Source: Allobosea sp. | GTDB lineage: Bacteria > Pseudomonadota > Alphaproteobacteria > Rhizobiales > Beijerinckiaceae | DNA: 64,000 nt | Direction: 5' to 3' | Assembly: GCA_024231975.1 (NCBI GenBank) | Contig: JAAEQB010000078.1 | Coordinates: 1 to 64,000, forward strand | Notes under the pieces: generated by a model | The model's input: only the letters and a program-made list of their open reading frames with translations | Database searches by the model: none | What the model was told of the DNA's origin: nothing | Shown here: positions 41,747 to 50,089 of the stretch, piece by piece | How the letters are laid out: every line of letters starts with the position of its first letter | Position numbering within the stretch: position 1 is the first letter of the stretch | Made by a program: the position numbers and the translations under genes

Positions 41747-43291
41747 TCAATCGGCGTGCAAGCTCGCGGCCGCAGACGCATGGCGCGCGAGGCCGGCGAG
41801 CGGACCGTCCTCCCGCGAGGCAGCAACGAGATCGCGCGAGATCGGTGCCAAGGCTTCCTCGGCCCCGCGGAACAGGGCGAATAGCGCGTCATAGGCCGGC
41901 TTGCGGGCCGGATCGGGCTCGAAGCGGCGCGCGACCGTGACAAGCGCCTGCTGCGCATCGACGAGCGATGCGAAATGACCAAGCCCTGCGAAGGCGATGA
42001 TCGCCGCGCCGAGCAAGCCCGGCTCCCTTGAGGCTGCGACCACGACCGGTCGACCACAGAGATCAGCCTTGATCTGGCTCCACACCGGATTGGCAGCGGC
42101 GCCACCGCCGAAGCGGATTTCGGTCGCGTCCCGGCCGAGCGCTGCTTCGGCTCGCTCCAGCACGATCCGGTTGAGACAGGCGACGCCTTCCAGCACGGCG
42201 TAGGCAAGGTCCGTCGGTCCATGCCGGCGGTTCAAGCCGACGAGTGCGCCACGCAAGGACGGGTCCCAATAGGGCACGCGCTCGCCCTGAAGATAGGGCA
42301 GGAAGAGCAGCGGCTGCGGCTGGCGCGGACCGGCGAGCAGCGCATCGATCTCCCGTCCGACCGCCGCCCCGTCGCGCCCGAGCAGCGCCAGCAGCCAGGA
42401 GACGGTGTCGGCGCCGGTCTGACTGGGTCCGCCGAGCTGGAACAGGCCGCGCCAGTCGACGGTGAGCAGGCCTTCCGCCCGCGCCGGCTCGCGGCCGACG
42501 ACGCCGAGCACCTCGGTCGTGCCGGAGACGTTGTAGGCGAACCCCTCGCGCATGGCGCCGAGGCCGACGACTGCCGCCCAGGTATCATTCGAGGCGCAGA
42601 ACACCGGCCTACCTCTAAGACGACCGAGCAGCGCAGGCAGGCCAGGCTGGACTGGCCCGACCTGCTCCCAGGGCTCCAGCATCTCCGGCAGGATCGCAGC
42701 GGGAATGCCGACTGCGGTCAGCAGATCACGCCCCTCGTGCGGGGCGGCCGCAGCCAGCAAGCGCGCCATCGAAACGGGGTCGCTGGCCCGCCGGCCAGTC
42801 AGGCGGAAATTCAGATAGTCCTTCGGTTCGAGCAGACAGGCGAGCTTGGCAAAAACCTCCGGTTCCTGCTCGCGTAGCCAGGCCAGGCGGGCGAGCGGAT
42901 GGAACGCGTTGACCGCGGCGCTTTCCGGATGAGCCGGGTCTAGCTTCTCGCGCAGATGCACCGCGAGCGCATCGGCGCGCGTATCCTTCCAGGTCATCGC
43001 CGGCCGCAGCGACCGGCCATCCCTGTCGAGAAAGATCTGCGTGCGAGTGACGCCGCAGATCGCGACAGCCTCGATCGCCTCGAACAGCGCCGGAGCCTCC
43101 GCCGCCAGCCCGCTGCAAGCCTCGACCAGCAGGGCCCACCATGCATCCGGTTCGATCTCGGAGCGGCCCGCGGAATTGTCGCGACTCGCCGGCCCGGCAA
43201 TGGCGTGCTGGGCGCAGGTCGCGCCGGTGTCATCGACGAGGGCGGCGCGGAAGGAGGTGCCGCCGAGATCGCAGGCGAGGACGATGCTCAT
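41747..43291 (-). CDS. FGGY-family carbohydrate kinase
   Basis: A 514-aa sugar kinase with the actin-like duplicated fold. Visible motifs: DLGGTSFRA for the first phosphate loop, SGTTE (NVSGTTEVLG) and the C-terminal GGGAANPVW adenosine motif. The size and the pattern are nearest to xylulo-, ribulo- or erythritol kinases. With the SDR it would make a ketose phosphate for the pentose phosphate pathway. It starts 31 bp after the FAD oxidoreductase, so the two systems might share transcription; 121 bp separates it from the SDR. Confidence 0.88.
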   Translation of the reverse strand: MSIVLACDLGGTSFRAALVDDTGATCAQHAIAGPASRDNSAGRSEIEPDAWWALLVEACSGLAAEAPALFEAIEAVAICGVTRTQIFLDRDGRSLRPAMTWKDTRADALAVHLREKLDPAHPESAAVNAFHPLARLAWLREQEPEVFAKLACLLEPKDYLNFRLTGRRASDPVSMARLLAAAAPHEGRDLLTAVGIPAAILPEMLEPWEQVGPVQPGLPALLGRLRGRPVFCASNDTWAAVVGLGAMREGFAYNVSGTTEVLGVVGREPARAEGLLTVDWRGLFQLGGPSQTGADTVSWLLALLGRDGAAVGREIDALLAGPRQPQPLLFLPYLQGERVPYWDPSLRGALVGLNRRHGPTDLAYAVLEGVACLNRIVLERAEAALGRDATEIRFGGGAAANPVWSQIKADLCGRPVVVAASREPGLLGAAIIAFAGLGHFASLVDAQQALVTVARRFEPDPARKPAYDALFALFRGAEEALAPISRDLVAASREDGPLAGLARHASAAASLHAD

Positions 43292-43322
43292 GCCCTCGCC
43301 CTGCGTCAGGAACGGGCGCTGG

Positions 43323-44624
43323 TCAAGCGGCGCGGTCCTTCATGCCGCCATCCGTGAGCCGGTACCAGGCGATGATCGCCGAGACGTAGAGCTCGTTCAG
43401 CGCGTGCAACGGCAGCGGCGTGATCGAGGTTACCGGGAAGGGCAGGCTCGCTCTGTCGCCGGTCGAAAGATACTGCGCCATCGCCTTGCCCATCGCCGTC
43501 TGCAGGCCGACGCCGCGCCCCATGCAGCCGATGTCGACGAGCAGGCCCGGCTCGGGCTCGTGCAGATGCGGCAGGAAATCGCGGGTCAGCGCGACGCGGC
43601 CGCACCAGCGATAATCGATGCGCAGATCCTTGGCCTGCGGGTACATCTTGCCGACGACGCGTTCGAGATGGGCCCAATCGGCCGCGCCCTGCGGCTCGCG
43701 GAAGGGCCCGCGCCCGCCCATCAGCAGGCGGTTGGTGTGGTCCTTGCGGAAATAGAGCAGGAGCTGGCGGGTGTCCGAGGTGACCTGGCCTTCCGGCAGG
43801 ATCGTGCCGGCGAGATTGTCGGAGAGCGGCTCGGTGGCGACGATGAAGGAGTTCGGCCGGATCACCGTCTGGCGCAATTTCGGGATCAGGTCGCCGGTGT
43901 AGCCATTGGTCGCGATCACCACGCGCGGTGCGGTGACGGTTGCTCCCTGCGCGGTGCCCACGATCCATTTGCCGCCGGTGCGACGAAGGCCGGTGACCGG
44001 GCTCTGGCCGCAGATCGCGACGCCGGCCTTCTGCGCGGCACGGGCAAGGCCGCGGGCATAGGCAAGCGGCTGGACGCCGCCGCCGCGCGGATCGAGCCAG
44101 CCGCCGAGATAGCGGTCGGTGCCGAGCAGGCGGGCGGCCGCATCGGCGTCGAGATAGCGGGCGGCGACGCCACGCATGCCCCATTGCTCGGCCCGGCGCT
44201 TCACCGTCTCGAGCATGGCAGGCGTATGCGCGCCCTGGATCCAGCCAGCGCGGCGATACGGCACGTCCATGCCGTGCTTCTCGATCAGCCCGAAGACGAG
44301 ATTGGCAGTCGAGCCGACGAAGGAGACCAGGGCCTCGCCGGCCTCGGGCCCATATTTCGAGACGATTTCGCTGGGATCGTATTTGATGCCGGGAATGACC
44401 TGCCCGCCATTGCGGCCCGAGGCGCCCCAGCCCGGCTCGCGCGCTTCCAGCACGACCACCGAGACGCCGGCCTCGGCGAGATGCAGCGCGGTTGAGAGCC
44501 CGGCATAGCCAGCGCCGACGATGCAGACATCGGCCTGGGCATCGCCTGCGAGCGGCGGCGTCTCGGGCGCCGCCGGGGCCGTGGCATGCCAGAGCGAGGG
44601 CTGCAGCGGGAAGGGTTCGGCCAT
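43323..44624 (-). CDS. FAD-dependent amine/amino-acid oxidoreductase (PuuB/DAO-like)
   Basis: A 433-aa DAO-type flavoprotein. The dinucleotide motif CIVGAGYAGLSTALHLAEAG, GASGRNGGQV and the late IGCMGRGVGLQTAMGKAM are typical of gamma-glutamylputrescine oxidase-like enzymes. It oxidises an amine or N-methyl amino acid, producing aldehyde or keto acid plus H2O2 or electrons to a chain. It lies 10 bp downstream of the amino-acid ABC ATPase, so the importer likely supplies its substrate. The PuuR-like regulator upstream would fit polyamine-type control, as inference. Confidence 0.86.
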   Translation of the reverse strand: MAEPFPLQPSLWHATAPAAPETPPLAGDAQADVCIVGAGYAGLSTALHLAEAGVSVVVLEAREPGWGASGRNGGQVIPGIKYDPSEIVSKYGPEAGEALVSFVGSTANLVFGLIEKHGMDVPYRRAGWIQGAHTPAMLETVKRRAEQWGMRGVAARYLDADAAARLLGTDRYLGGWLDPRGGGVQPLAYARGLARAAQKAGVAICGQSPVTGLRRTGGKWIVGTAQGATVTAPRVVIATNGYTGDLIPKLRQTVIRPNSFIVATEPLSDNLAGTILPEGQVTSDTRQLLLYFRKDHTNRLLMGGRGPFREPQGAADWAHLERVVGKMYPQAKDLRIDYRWCGRVALTRDFLPHLHEPEPGLLVDIGCMGRGVGLQTAMGKAMAQYLSTGDRASLPFPVTSITPLPLHALNELYVSAIIAWYRLTDGGMKDRAA

Positions 44625-44634
44625 CGTGGCCTCC

Positions 44635-45366
44635 TCAGATCGGCTTGAGCACGCGGCGCAGGAAATCCTGCGTGCGCGGATTGCGCGGTGCGCTCAGCAC
44701 CTCGCGGGCAGCGCCTTCCTCGACGATGACACCGCCATCGAGGAAGAGGACGCGGTCGGCGACCTCGCGGGCGAAGCCCATCTCATGGGTCACGACCAGC
44801 ATGGTCATGCCCTCTTCGGCGAGGCTCTTCATCACGCCGAGCACCTCGCCGACCAGTTCAGGATCGAGCGCCGATGTCGGCTCGTCGAACAGGATCGCCT
44901 TCGGCTGCATGGCGAGCGCGCGGGCAATGGCGACGCGCTGCATCTGGCCGCCCGAAAGCTCCGCCGGATAGGCGCCGAACTTGTCGGCGAGGCCGACGCG
45001 GGCGAGCAGGTCGCGCCCGCGTTCCAGCGCCTGTGCGGCCGGCTCCTTCTTCACATGGATCGGCCCTTCGACGACGTTCTCGAGCGCGGTCCGGTGCGGG
45101 AACAGGTTGAAGCGCTGGAACACCATCGCCATGGCGGTACGGATACTGACGATCGAGCGGTCGGCGCGGTCAACCTTCGCCCCATCGACCGTGATCGAGC
45201 CGCCATCATAGGCTTCGAGCCCGTTGATGCAGCGCAGGATGGTTGACTTGCCGGAGCCGGACGGACCGATCAGGCAGACGACCTCGCCGCGCTGGACGCT
45301 GCCGGTGATGCCCTTCAGCACCTGATGGGCGCCGAAGCTCTTTGTGACCTTGGAGAGCTCGATCAT
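44635..45366 (-). CDS. Polar amino-acid ABC transporter ATP-binding protein
   Basis: A 243-aa GlnQ/HisP-type ATPase with Walker A GPSGSGKST, signature LSGGQMQRV and Walker B AILFDEPTSALDP. The ATG at 45366 overlaps the permease TGA (ATGA). It energises the importer formed with the permease and the binding protein upstream. Confidence 0.94.
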   Translation of the reverse strand: MIELSKVTKSFGAHQVLKGITGSVQRGEVVCLIGPSGSGKSTILRCINGLEAYDGGSITVDGAKVDRADRSIVSIRTAMAMVFQRFNLFPHRTALENVVEGPIHVKKEPAAQALERGRDLLARVGLADKFGAYPAELSGGQMQRVAIARALAMQPKAILFDEPTSALDPELVGEVLGVMKSLAEEGMTMLVVTHEMGFAREVADRVLFLDGGVIVEEGAAREVLSAPRNPRTQDFLRRVLKPI

Positions 45367-46025
45367 CGCTTCGCTCCCTTGCCGAAGCGGCGTTCGAGCC
45401 AGCCGACGAAGGCGATCAGCGGCAAGCTCATCGAGAGATAGAGCAGCGCCACCAGCGTGTAGACCGTCATGTTCTTGAAGGTCGAGGAGGCCAGCAACGA
45501 GCCCTGCAGCGTCAGCTCCGCGACAGTGATGGTCGAGGCCTGCGAGGAATCCTTCAGCATCATGATCATGATGTTGCCGTAGGGCGGCAGCACGACCTTG
45601 ATCGCCTGGGGCAGGATCACCCGGCGCATCATCAGGAACCAACCCATGCCGATCGACTGGGCCGCCTCGACCTGACCATGGTCGATCGCCTCGATGCCGG
45701 CGCGGAAATTCTCGGCCTGATAGGCGGAATAGGCGATGCCGAGGCCGAGGATCGCCGCCTGCAGCGCACTCAGCGCGAGGCCGAATTCCGGGAAGACGAA
45801 ATAGATATAGAAGAGCTGCACCAGGATCGGGATGCCGCGCAGCGTGTTGACGACGAGCTTGGCGACCAGCACCAGCGGCGCCACGCCCGAAACGCGCATC
45901 AACGCCCAGACCAGGCCGAGCACGGTCGAGAGCGCCAGCGAGCCGAGCGTCACAAGGATGGTGAACTTCAACCCCTGCAGCAGCAGCGGCAGGAACTGGG
46001 CGGCATCGCGCAGAAAGGATTGCAT
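45363..46025 (-). CDS. Polar amino-acid ABC transporter permease
   Basis: A 220-aa HisM/GlnP-type permease with about five membrane helices. The start LLQGLKFTILVTLGSLALSTVLG and the EAA loop GQVEAAQSIGMGWFLMMRRVILPQA are family signatures. Only one permease is encoded, so it probably works as a homodimer. Confidence 0.94.
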   Translation of the reverse strand: MQSFLRDAAQFLPLLLQGLKFTILVTLGSLALSTVLGLVWALMRVSGVAPLVLVAKLVVNTLRGIPILVQLFYIYFVFPEFGLALSALQAAILGLGIAYSAYQAENFRAGIEAIDHGQVEAAQSIGMGWFLMMRRVILPQAIKVVLPPYGNIMIMMLKDSSQASTITVAELTLQGSLLASSTFKNMTVYTLVALLYLSMSLPLIAFVGWLERRFGKGAKR

Positions 46026-46119
46026 CGCAGGTCAGCTTCGACGGGGTGATCGCGGAGGCGCAGCTGGCCCCGCCTCGCCGATCAGGCGACGAGGCGAAGC
46101 CGGAGCGCCACGGGAATGC

Positions 46120-46875
46120 CTATTCCAGGCCCCATTTCGCCAGGATCTTGTCGAGCGTGCCGTCGGCCTTGACCTTGGCGAGGCCGGCATTGACCTTCTT
46201 CAGCAGCTCGCCGTCGCTCTTGCGCACGCCGATGCCGACCGAGCCGGTGATGATCGGCTTGTAGGACTTGACCAGCCGGACATTCGGGAACTGTCCCTGC
46301 TTCAGCGTATAGGCCATGATCGGAGCGTCAGCGAAAGCGGCCTGGACGCGGCCGGCGTTGACGTCGGCGAGAATGTCCGGCGAGGTCTTGTAGAGCTTCA
46401 CCTCGGGGAAGAACCCGGTCTTCTGCAGCGCCTCGACATAGGCGGTGCCGATCTGGGCGCCGACCGTGTAGCCCTTCATGTCGGCGAGCTCGACATAATC
46501 CTTCTTGTCGGAGGCCGGAACAAGCAAGCCCTCGCCATAGGTGTAGATCGGGTCGGAGAAGTCGATCACCTCCTTGCGAGCCGGGGTGATGTACATCGCT
46601 GCCGAGATCAGATCGATCTTGTTCGCGGTGAGCGAGGCGACCAGCGTCGAGAACTGCATGCCCTCGACTTCGACCTTGAGGTCAGAAGCCGCGGCGATGG
46701 CCTTGACCAGATCGACCATCACGCCCTCGATGGTGTTGGTCTTGGTGTCGAGGAAGGTGAACGGCATGCCGGTTGGCGTCGAGCCGACCTTGAGGACGGA
46801 CTGGGCGGCGGCCGGCGATATGGACGCCGCGACGGCGCCTCCGGCCAGCAGGGTCAGGAAGGTCCGGCGTTCCAT
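46120..46875 (-). CDS. Amino-acid ABC transporter substrate-binding protein
   Basis: A 251-aa family 3 solute-binding protein. The signal MERRTFLTLLAGGAVAAS with PAAAQ cleavage resembles a Tat or Sec signal. The ligand-binding pattern LKVGSTPTGMPFTFLD and ANKIDLISAAMYITPARKEVIDFSDPIYTYGEGLLVP is typical; a conserved Arg (PARKE) holds the alpha-carboxylate in this family. It is first in the minus-strand operon, divergent from the XRE-cupin regulator. Confidence 0.92.
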   Translation of the reverse strand: MERRTFLTLLAGGAVAASISPAAAQSVLKVGSTPTGMPFTFLDTKTNTIEGVMVDLVKAIAAASDLKVEVEGMQFSTLVASLTANKIDLISAAMYITPARKEVIDFSDPIYTYGEGLLVPASDKKDYVELADMKGYTVGAQIGTAYVEALQKTGFFPEVKLYKTSPDILADVNAGRVQAAFADAPIMAYTLKQGQFPNVRLVKSYKPIITGSVGIGVRKSDGELLKKVNAGLAKVKADGTLDKILAKWGLE

Positions 46876-46925
46876 GGCAATGTCCCCTCATTTGTCCGTA
46901 CGCCCGGTGAGGCGTCGGCTCATAT

Positions 46926-46941
46926 TTTCATGAGTATGAAG
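46926..46941. promoter_or_regulatory. Operator-like palindrome 1
   Basis: TTTCATG-AG-TATGAAG is an imperfect version of the palindrome at 46976-46991. It is 50 bp (start to start) from it, close to the binding-protein gene start. Confidence 0.55.
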
Positions 46942-46975
46942 ATACGAGCATAGGACGATCTTGCCGGCAAGCGAT

Positions 46976-46991
46976 TTTCATGCACATGAAA
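46976..46991. promoter_or_regulatory. Operator-like palindrome 2
   Basis: TTTCATG-CA-CATGAAA is a perfect 7-2-7 palindrome about 20 bp upstream of the XRE-cupin regulator gene. The similar site at 46926-46941 suggests cooperative binding and autoregulation by that regulator. Confidence 0.65.
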
Positions 46992-47011
46992 TAAGCTAAG
47001 AAGGAATCGCA

Positions 47012-47599
47012 ATGAGCCTGCCTGCCGCCGACCTGCCGCATCTGCATGTCGACCGTGAGATCGGGGCGCGGTTGCGCCAGCTCCGGCGCGCGCGCCGGCT
47101 GTCGCTGGAGGAGCTTGCGAGCCGCACCGGCCTCTCGATCGGCTTCCTCAGCCAGATCGAGCGCGGGCTGTCCTCGCCGACGCTGCGCGTGCTCGCCGCC
47201 GTCGCCGACGCGCTCGGCACTGCAATCTCCGAACTCTTCCCGACCGATCGGCGGCAGGTCGACCCGACCGCCACCATCGTGCGCCAGTCGGACCGCGGCG
47301 AATTGCAGCTCTGGCGCTCCGGCATCCGCAAGCAATTGCTCACGCCCCAGGCCGAGGGCGCCAAGCTCAACCTCTTCATCGTCGAGATGGAGCCCGGCGC
47401 CAGCACCGGGGACGAGCACTACATCCATCATGGCGAGGAAGCCGGCCTCGTGCTCAGCGGCACGATGCTGCTCAATGTCGAGAACGAGAGCTGGATCATG
47501 CGCGAAGGCGACAGCTTCCGCTTCCTGTCCTCGCGGCCGCATCGCTTCGCCAATCAGCATGACGGCGTCACCCGCGTGCTCTGGGTCAACTGCCTGTAA
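47012..47599 (+). CDS. XRE-family regulator with C-terminal cupin (PuuR-like)
   Basis: A 195-aa regulator. Residues about 15-70 form a helix-turn-helix (IGARLRQLRRARRLSLEELASRTGLSIGFLSQIERG), and residues about 105-190 a cupin effector domain (GDEHYIHHGEEAGLVLSGTMLL). PuuR-type members repress polyamine or amino-acid use operons. It is divergent from the amino-acid importer/FAD oxidase operon with two palindromes between, so it is the likely repressor of both units. The ATG at 47012 has AAGGA in the appropriate position. Confidence 0.9.
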   Translation: MSLPAADLPHLHVDREIGARLRQLRRARRLSLEELASRTGLSIGFLSQIERGLSSPTLRVLAAVADALGTAISELFPTDRRQVDPTATIVRQSDRGELQLWRSGIRKQLLTPQAEGAKLNLFIVEMEPGASTGDEHYIHHGEEAGLVLSGTMLLNVENESWIMREGDSFRFLSSRPHRFANQHDGVTRVLWVNCL

Positions 47600-47919
47600 C
47601 CCACATCGCCATGCGCAATACGCATAACAACACTCTTTCCTGATAGGCCGTCCTGCGTCTAAGCCAATGCCGCCATGAACAAAGGCGGCTGGACAACGCT
47701 GCCTCCCCCGGCACGATCAGCCGCGAGGGGAAACGCAAGGGAGGTCGGCATGGCAGGGCACGCCGCCAGCAGGACCGTCCCGTTCGGCTCCGTATCCGGG
47801 CCGCAGCGGCGGGCCATCCGTGTGATCCAGATCAAGGCGCCGCTCGCACGCGCGTCGAACGATCCGGGTTTCCCCCTTGAACAGCTCGCCAGCCTTCCCG
47901 CGCAAGAGGACAGACAGCC
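47600..47919. other. Gene-poor 320-bp interval
   Basis: No convincing gene is seen between the XRE-cupin regulator and the alpha/beta hydrolase. A short open frame on the plus strand (from 47675) has no ribosome site, and its composition is like random high-GC DNA. A small CCGCC...GGCGG hairpin near 47670-47690 could lie in the leader of the hydrolase gene. Nothing else stands out. Confidence 0.5.
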
Positions 47920-48792
47920 ATGACACAAGCGCGACGGCATCAGCATGACCAATCCGAGGCGGCACCGGCGAGCGCGACCAGCGGCGGCGCGGTCAGCGGC
48001 GAGTTCAAGGTCAAGCTGCCGGATGGCGCCGTGCTGCGGGCGCTGTCGCAGGGCCAGGGCCGCCCCGTTCTGCTGGTCAGCGGGCTCGCCGGCAGCGTCG
48101 CCTTCTGGGACGACAATGCCGCGACGCTCGCCCGCTCCTTCCAGGTCCTGCGCTTCGACCAGCGCGGCATCGGCGTGAGCGATCGCGGCAGCGCGCCCTG
48201 CACAGTCGACCAGCTGGCCAAGGATTGCCTCGCCGTGCTCGACGCTGCCGGAGTCGAACGCGCCACCGTGCTCGGGCACTCGACCGGCGGCTGTATCGGC
48301 CTGTCACTGGCGCGCCAGGCGCCGGAACGGCTCGACGGCCTGATCCTCAGCGGCAGCTGGCTCAAGCAGAACCGCTACATGACCGCGCTGTTCGAGACCC
48401 GCCTCGCCATCCTCGACCAGCATCCGCGTGCCTATGCGGCGAGCGCGGCGCTGATGACCTACCCGCCAACCTGGCTCGAGGCGCATTGGAGCGTTTACGA
48501 GACAGCGGTCATGACGGCGCCGGACACGCCGGAAGCGAAGCAGATCGTGCGCGAACGCATCGGCGCGCTGCGCGCCTTCGACGCTTCGGGCTGGGCCGGA
48601 GAGATCGTTGCGCCGACGCTCATCCTCGGCGCGCGCGACGACATGATCGTTCCCGCCTTCCTGCAGGAGGAGCTCGCAGCCGCCATGCCTGGAGCCCGCA
48701 AGACCCTGCTCGATACCGGTGGGCACTACTTTCCGATCTCGCGCCCCGACGCCTTCACCGCCAATGTCGCCGAGTGGATCGGGGCTTTGTGA
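47920..48792 (+). CDS. Alpha/beta-fold hydrolase
   Basis: A 290-aa alpha/beta hydrolase. The nucleophile elbow is LGHSTGG, the oxyanion segment VSGLAGSVAFWDD, the acid probably in LGARDDMIVP and the His in TGGHYFP. Pattern resembles RutD or 3-oxoadipate enol-lactonase-type enzymes. The N-terminal 25 residues are polar and disordered. No signal peptide. Start at ATG 47920 with AGAGGA upstream. Substrate unknown. Confidence 0.82.
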   Translation: MTQARRHQHDQSEAAPASATSGGAVSGEFKVKLPDGAVLRALSQGQGRPVLLVSGLAGSVAFWDDNAATLARSFQVLRFDQRGIGVSDRGSAPCTVDQLAKDCLAVLDAAGVERATVLGHSTGGCIGLSLARQAPERLDGLILSGSWLKQNRYMTALFETRLAILDQHPRAYAASAALMTYPPTWLEAHWSVYETAVMTAPDTPEAKQIVRERIGALRAFDASGWAGEIVAPTLILGARDDMIVPAFLQEELAAAMPGARKTLLDTGGHYFPISRPDAFTANVAEWIGAL

Positions 48793-48875
48793 TCCCACCG
48801 CGACGAACTGCCCTGTATTCAAAGGAGCGAGCTGCGCTATCTCAGAAGGAGTCTAAGCTGAGGAGAGACGACCCG

Positions 48876-49265
48876 ATGAGATTGATCGCCAGCGCAACCC
48901 TGCTCGCCCTCGCCGCAATGGCCGCCTCCCCCGCCTCGGCACAGGACGTCTCCGCCGGCGAGCGCTCGTGGAACAAGTGCCGGGCCTGCCACCAGATCGG
49001 CGAAGGCGCCAAGAACCTGGTCGGCCCGCAGCTCAACGGGCTGTTCGGGCGCCATACCGGCGCGGTCGAGGGCTACAGCTATTCGACCGCCAATAAGGGC
49101 GCCAACATCACCTGGGATGAGGCGGTCTTCGCCGAGTACATTCGGGATCCGAAGGCCAAGATCCCCGGCACCAAGATGGTCTTCGCCGGCATCAAGAACG
49201 ACAAGGAAATCGCCGATCTTACCGCCTTCCTCAAGCAGTTCGACAAGGACGGCAAGAAGCTCTGA
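48876..49265 (+). CDS. Class I cytochrome c (c2-type)
   Basis: A 129-aa secreted electron carrier. The signal peptide ends at ASAQ; the heme motif is CRACH and the axial Met is in GTKMVF. The size and the pattern GPQLNGLFGRHTG and YSYSTANK match cytochrome c2 / mitochondrial-type cytochrome c, which carries electrons from the bc1 complex to oxidase. The ATG at 48876 has GAGGAGA upstream. A strong stem-loop follows the gene. Confidence 0.93.
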   Translation: MRLIASATLLALAAMAASPASAQDVSAGERSWNKCRACHQIGEGAKNLVGPQLNGLFGRHTGAVEGYSYSTANKGANITWDEAVFAEYIRDPKAKIPGTKMVFAGIKNDKEIADLTAFLKQFDKDGKKL

Positions 49266-49271
49266 AGTTGA

Positions 49272-49316
49272 AGCGCCGGGTCAAGGGGCAGATGCCGCCT
49301 GCCCCGACTCGGCGCT
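49272..49316 (+). terminator. Stem-loop after cytochrome c gene
   Basis: AGCGCCG and GGGGCAG (49272-49290) pair with CTGCCCC and CGGCGCT (to 49316) around a small loop. There is no T tract, so factor-independent termination is uncertain. Confidence 0.5.
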
Positions 49317-49468
49317 GATAAGATCCACTCAAGCAAGCAAGAACACAGGCCGATGCGGGAACAGCACATCGGCCGGGGCCTACCGTGTTCTTCGAAAAAG
49401 AATTGCCGGCTACAAATTTCCCTAGCGAGTCGCTGACCGAATCACCATATGCTGCCGCCGGAGGGCGC

Positions 49469-49939
49469 ATGGGGAAGTCGGCAAGGGCAGCGAAGGCGGT
49501 CGCCGGGAAGAAGGCGAGCGAGCCAAAAGTTCAGATCGGCGCGATCCCGTATCGGCACCGGCAGGACGGTGCCGTCGAGATCATGCTCGTGACGACGCGC
49601 GAGACGCAGCGCTGGATCGTGCCCAAGGGCTGGCCGATCCGGGGGCTCAAGGGCCATGAGGCGGCCGCGCGCGAAGCCATGGAAGAGGCCGGCCTCATCG
49701 GTGAGATCGGCAAGAAGCCCGTTGGCCGCTACACCTATTGGAAACGCCGCACCCGCGACTTCGTGCTGTGCAAGGTCAGGCTCTACCCGCTCGCGGTGAA
49801 GGATCAGCTCGCGAGCTGGCCCGAGCAGGACCAGCGCCGGAACCAATGGTTCACTCAGGCCGATGCGGCCGATCTCGTCGACGAGCCAGCGCTCGGCGCG
49901 ATCCTCCGCAGCCTGGCTCTCGGCAGACCCGAGACCTGA
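49469..49939 (+). CDS. NUDIX hydrolase (DIPP/MutT-like)
   Basis: A 156-aa NUDIX protein. The catalytic helix REAMEEAGL is intact, preceded by WIVPKGWPIRGLKGHEAAA, a form close to diphosphoinositol/diadenosine polyphosphate hydrolases. It cleaves nucleoside diphosphates linked to another moiety. ATG 49469 is preferred; a GTG at 49385 would add 28 residues that are not conserved in character. It lies between the cytochrome c2 gene and the copper efflux pair, with no evident link. Confidence 0.8.
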   Translation: MGKSARAAKAVAGKKASEPKVQIGAIPYRHRQDGAVEIMLVTTRETQRWIVPKGWPIRGLKGHEAAAREAMEEAGLIGEIGKKPVGRYTYWKRRTRDFVLCKVRLYPLAVKDQLASWPEQDQRRNQWFTQADAADLVDEPALGAILRSLALGRPET

Positions 49940-50027
49940 ATCCGCGCGAACTCGCCTGCGACCGCGCCCGGCAAGTCTGGCCGGCGGACTTTGCTGGGCG
50001 CGGTTCCGACGATTGAAAAACGACCGC

Positions 50028-50058
50028 TTGACCTTCCCATCATGGGAAGGTGTAGCCA
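50028..50058 (+). promoter_or_regulatory. CueR-type operator/promoter of copA
   Basis: The -35 TTGACC (50028-50033) and -10 TAGCCA (50053-50058) are 19 bp apart. The spacer overlaps a perfect palindrome (50031-50051) with halves ACCTTCCCAT and ATGGGAAGGT around a central C, which closely matches known CueR operators. Copper-loaded CueR would untwist the spacer and activate transcription. Confidence 0.9.
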
Positions 50059-50089
50059 TCTTCCAACGAGAGAAGGAAGGTGATGCGTC

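Noticed and set aside
41626..42222. N-terminal extension of the polyol SDR
   Set aside because: It overlaps the kinase gene and lacks SDR-like sequence; the cofactor motif is at the normal distance from ATG 41625.
47675..47923. 82-codon open frame on the plus strand before the alpha/beta hydrolase
   Set aside because: No ribosome-binding site, no recognisable sequence, and it overlaps the hydrolase start.
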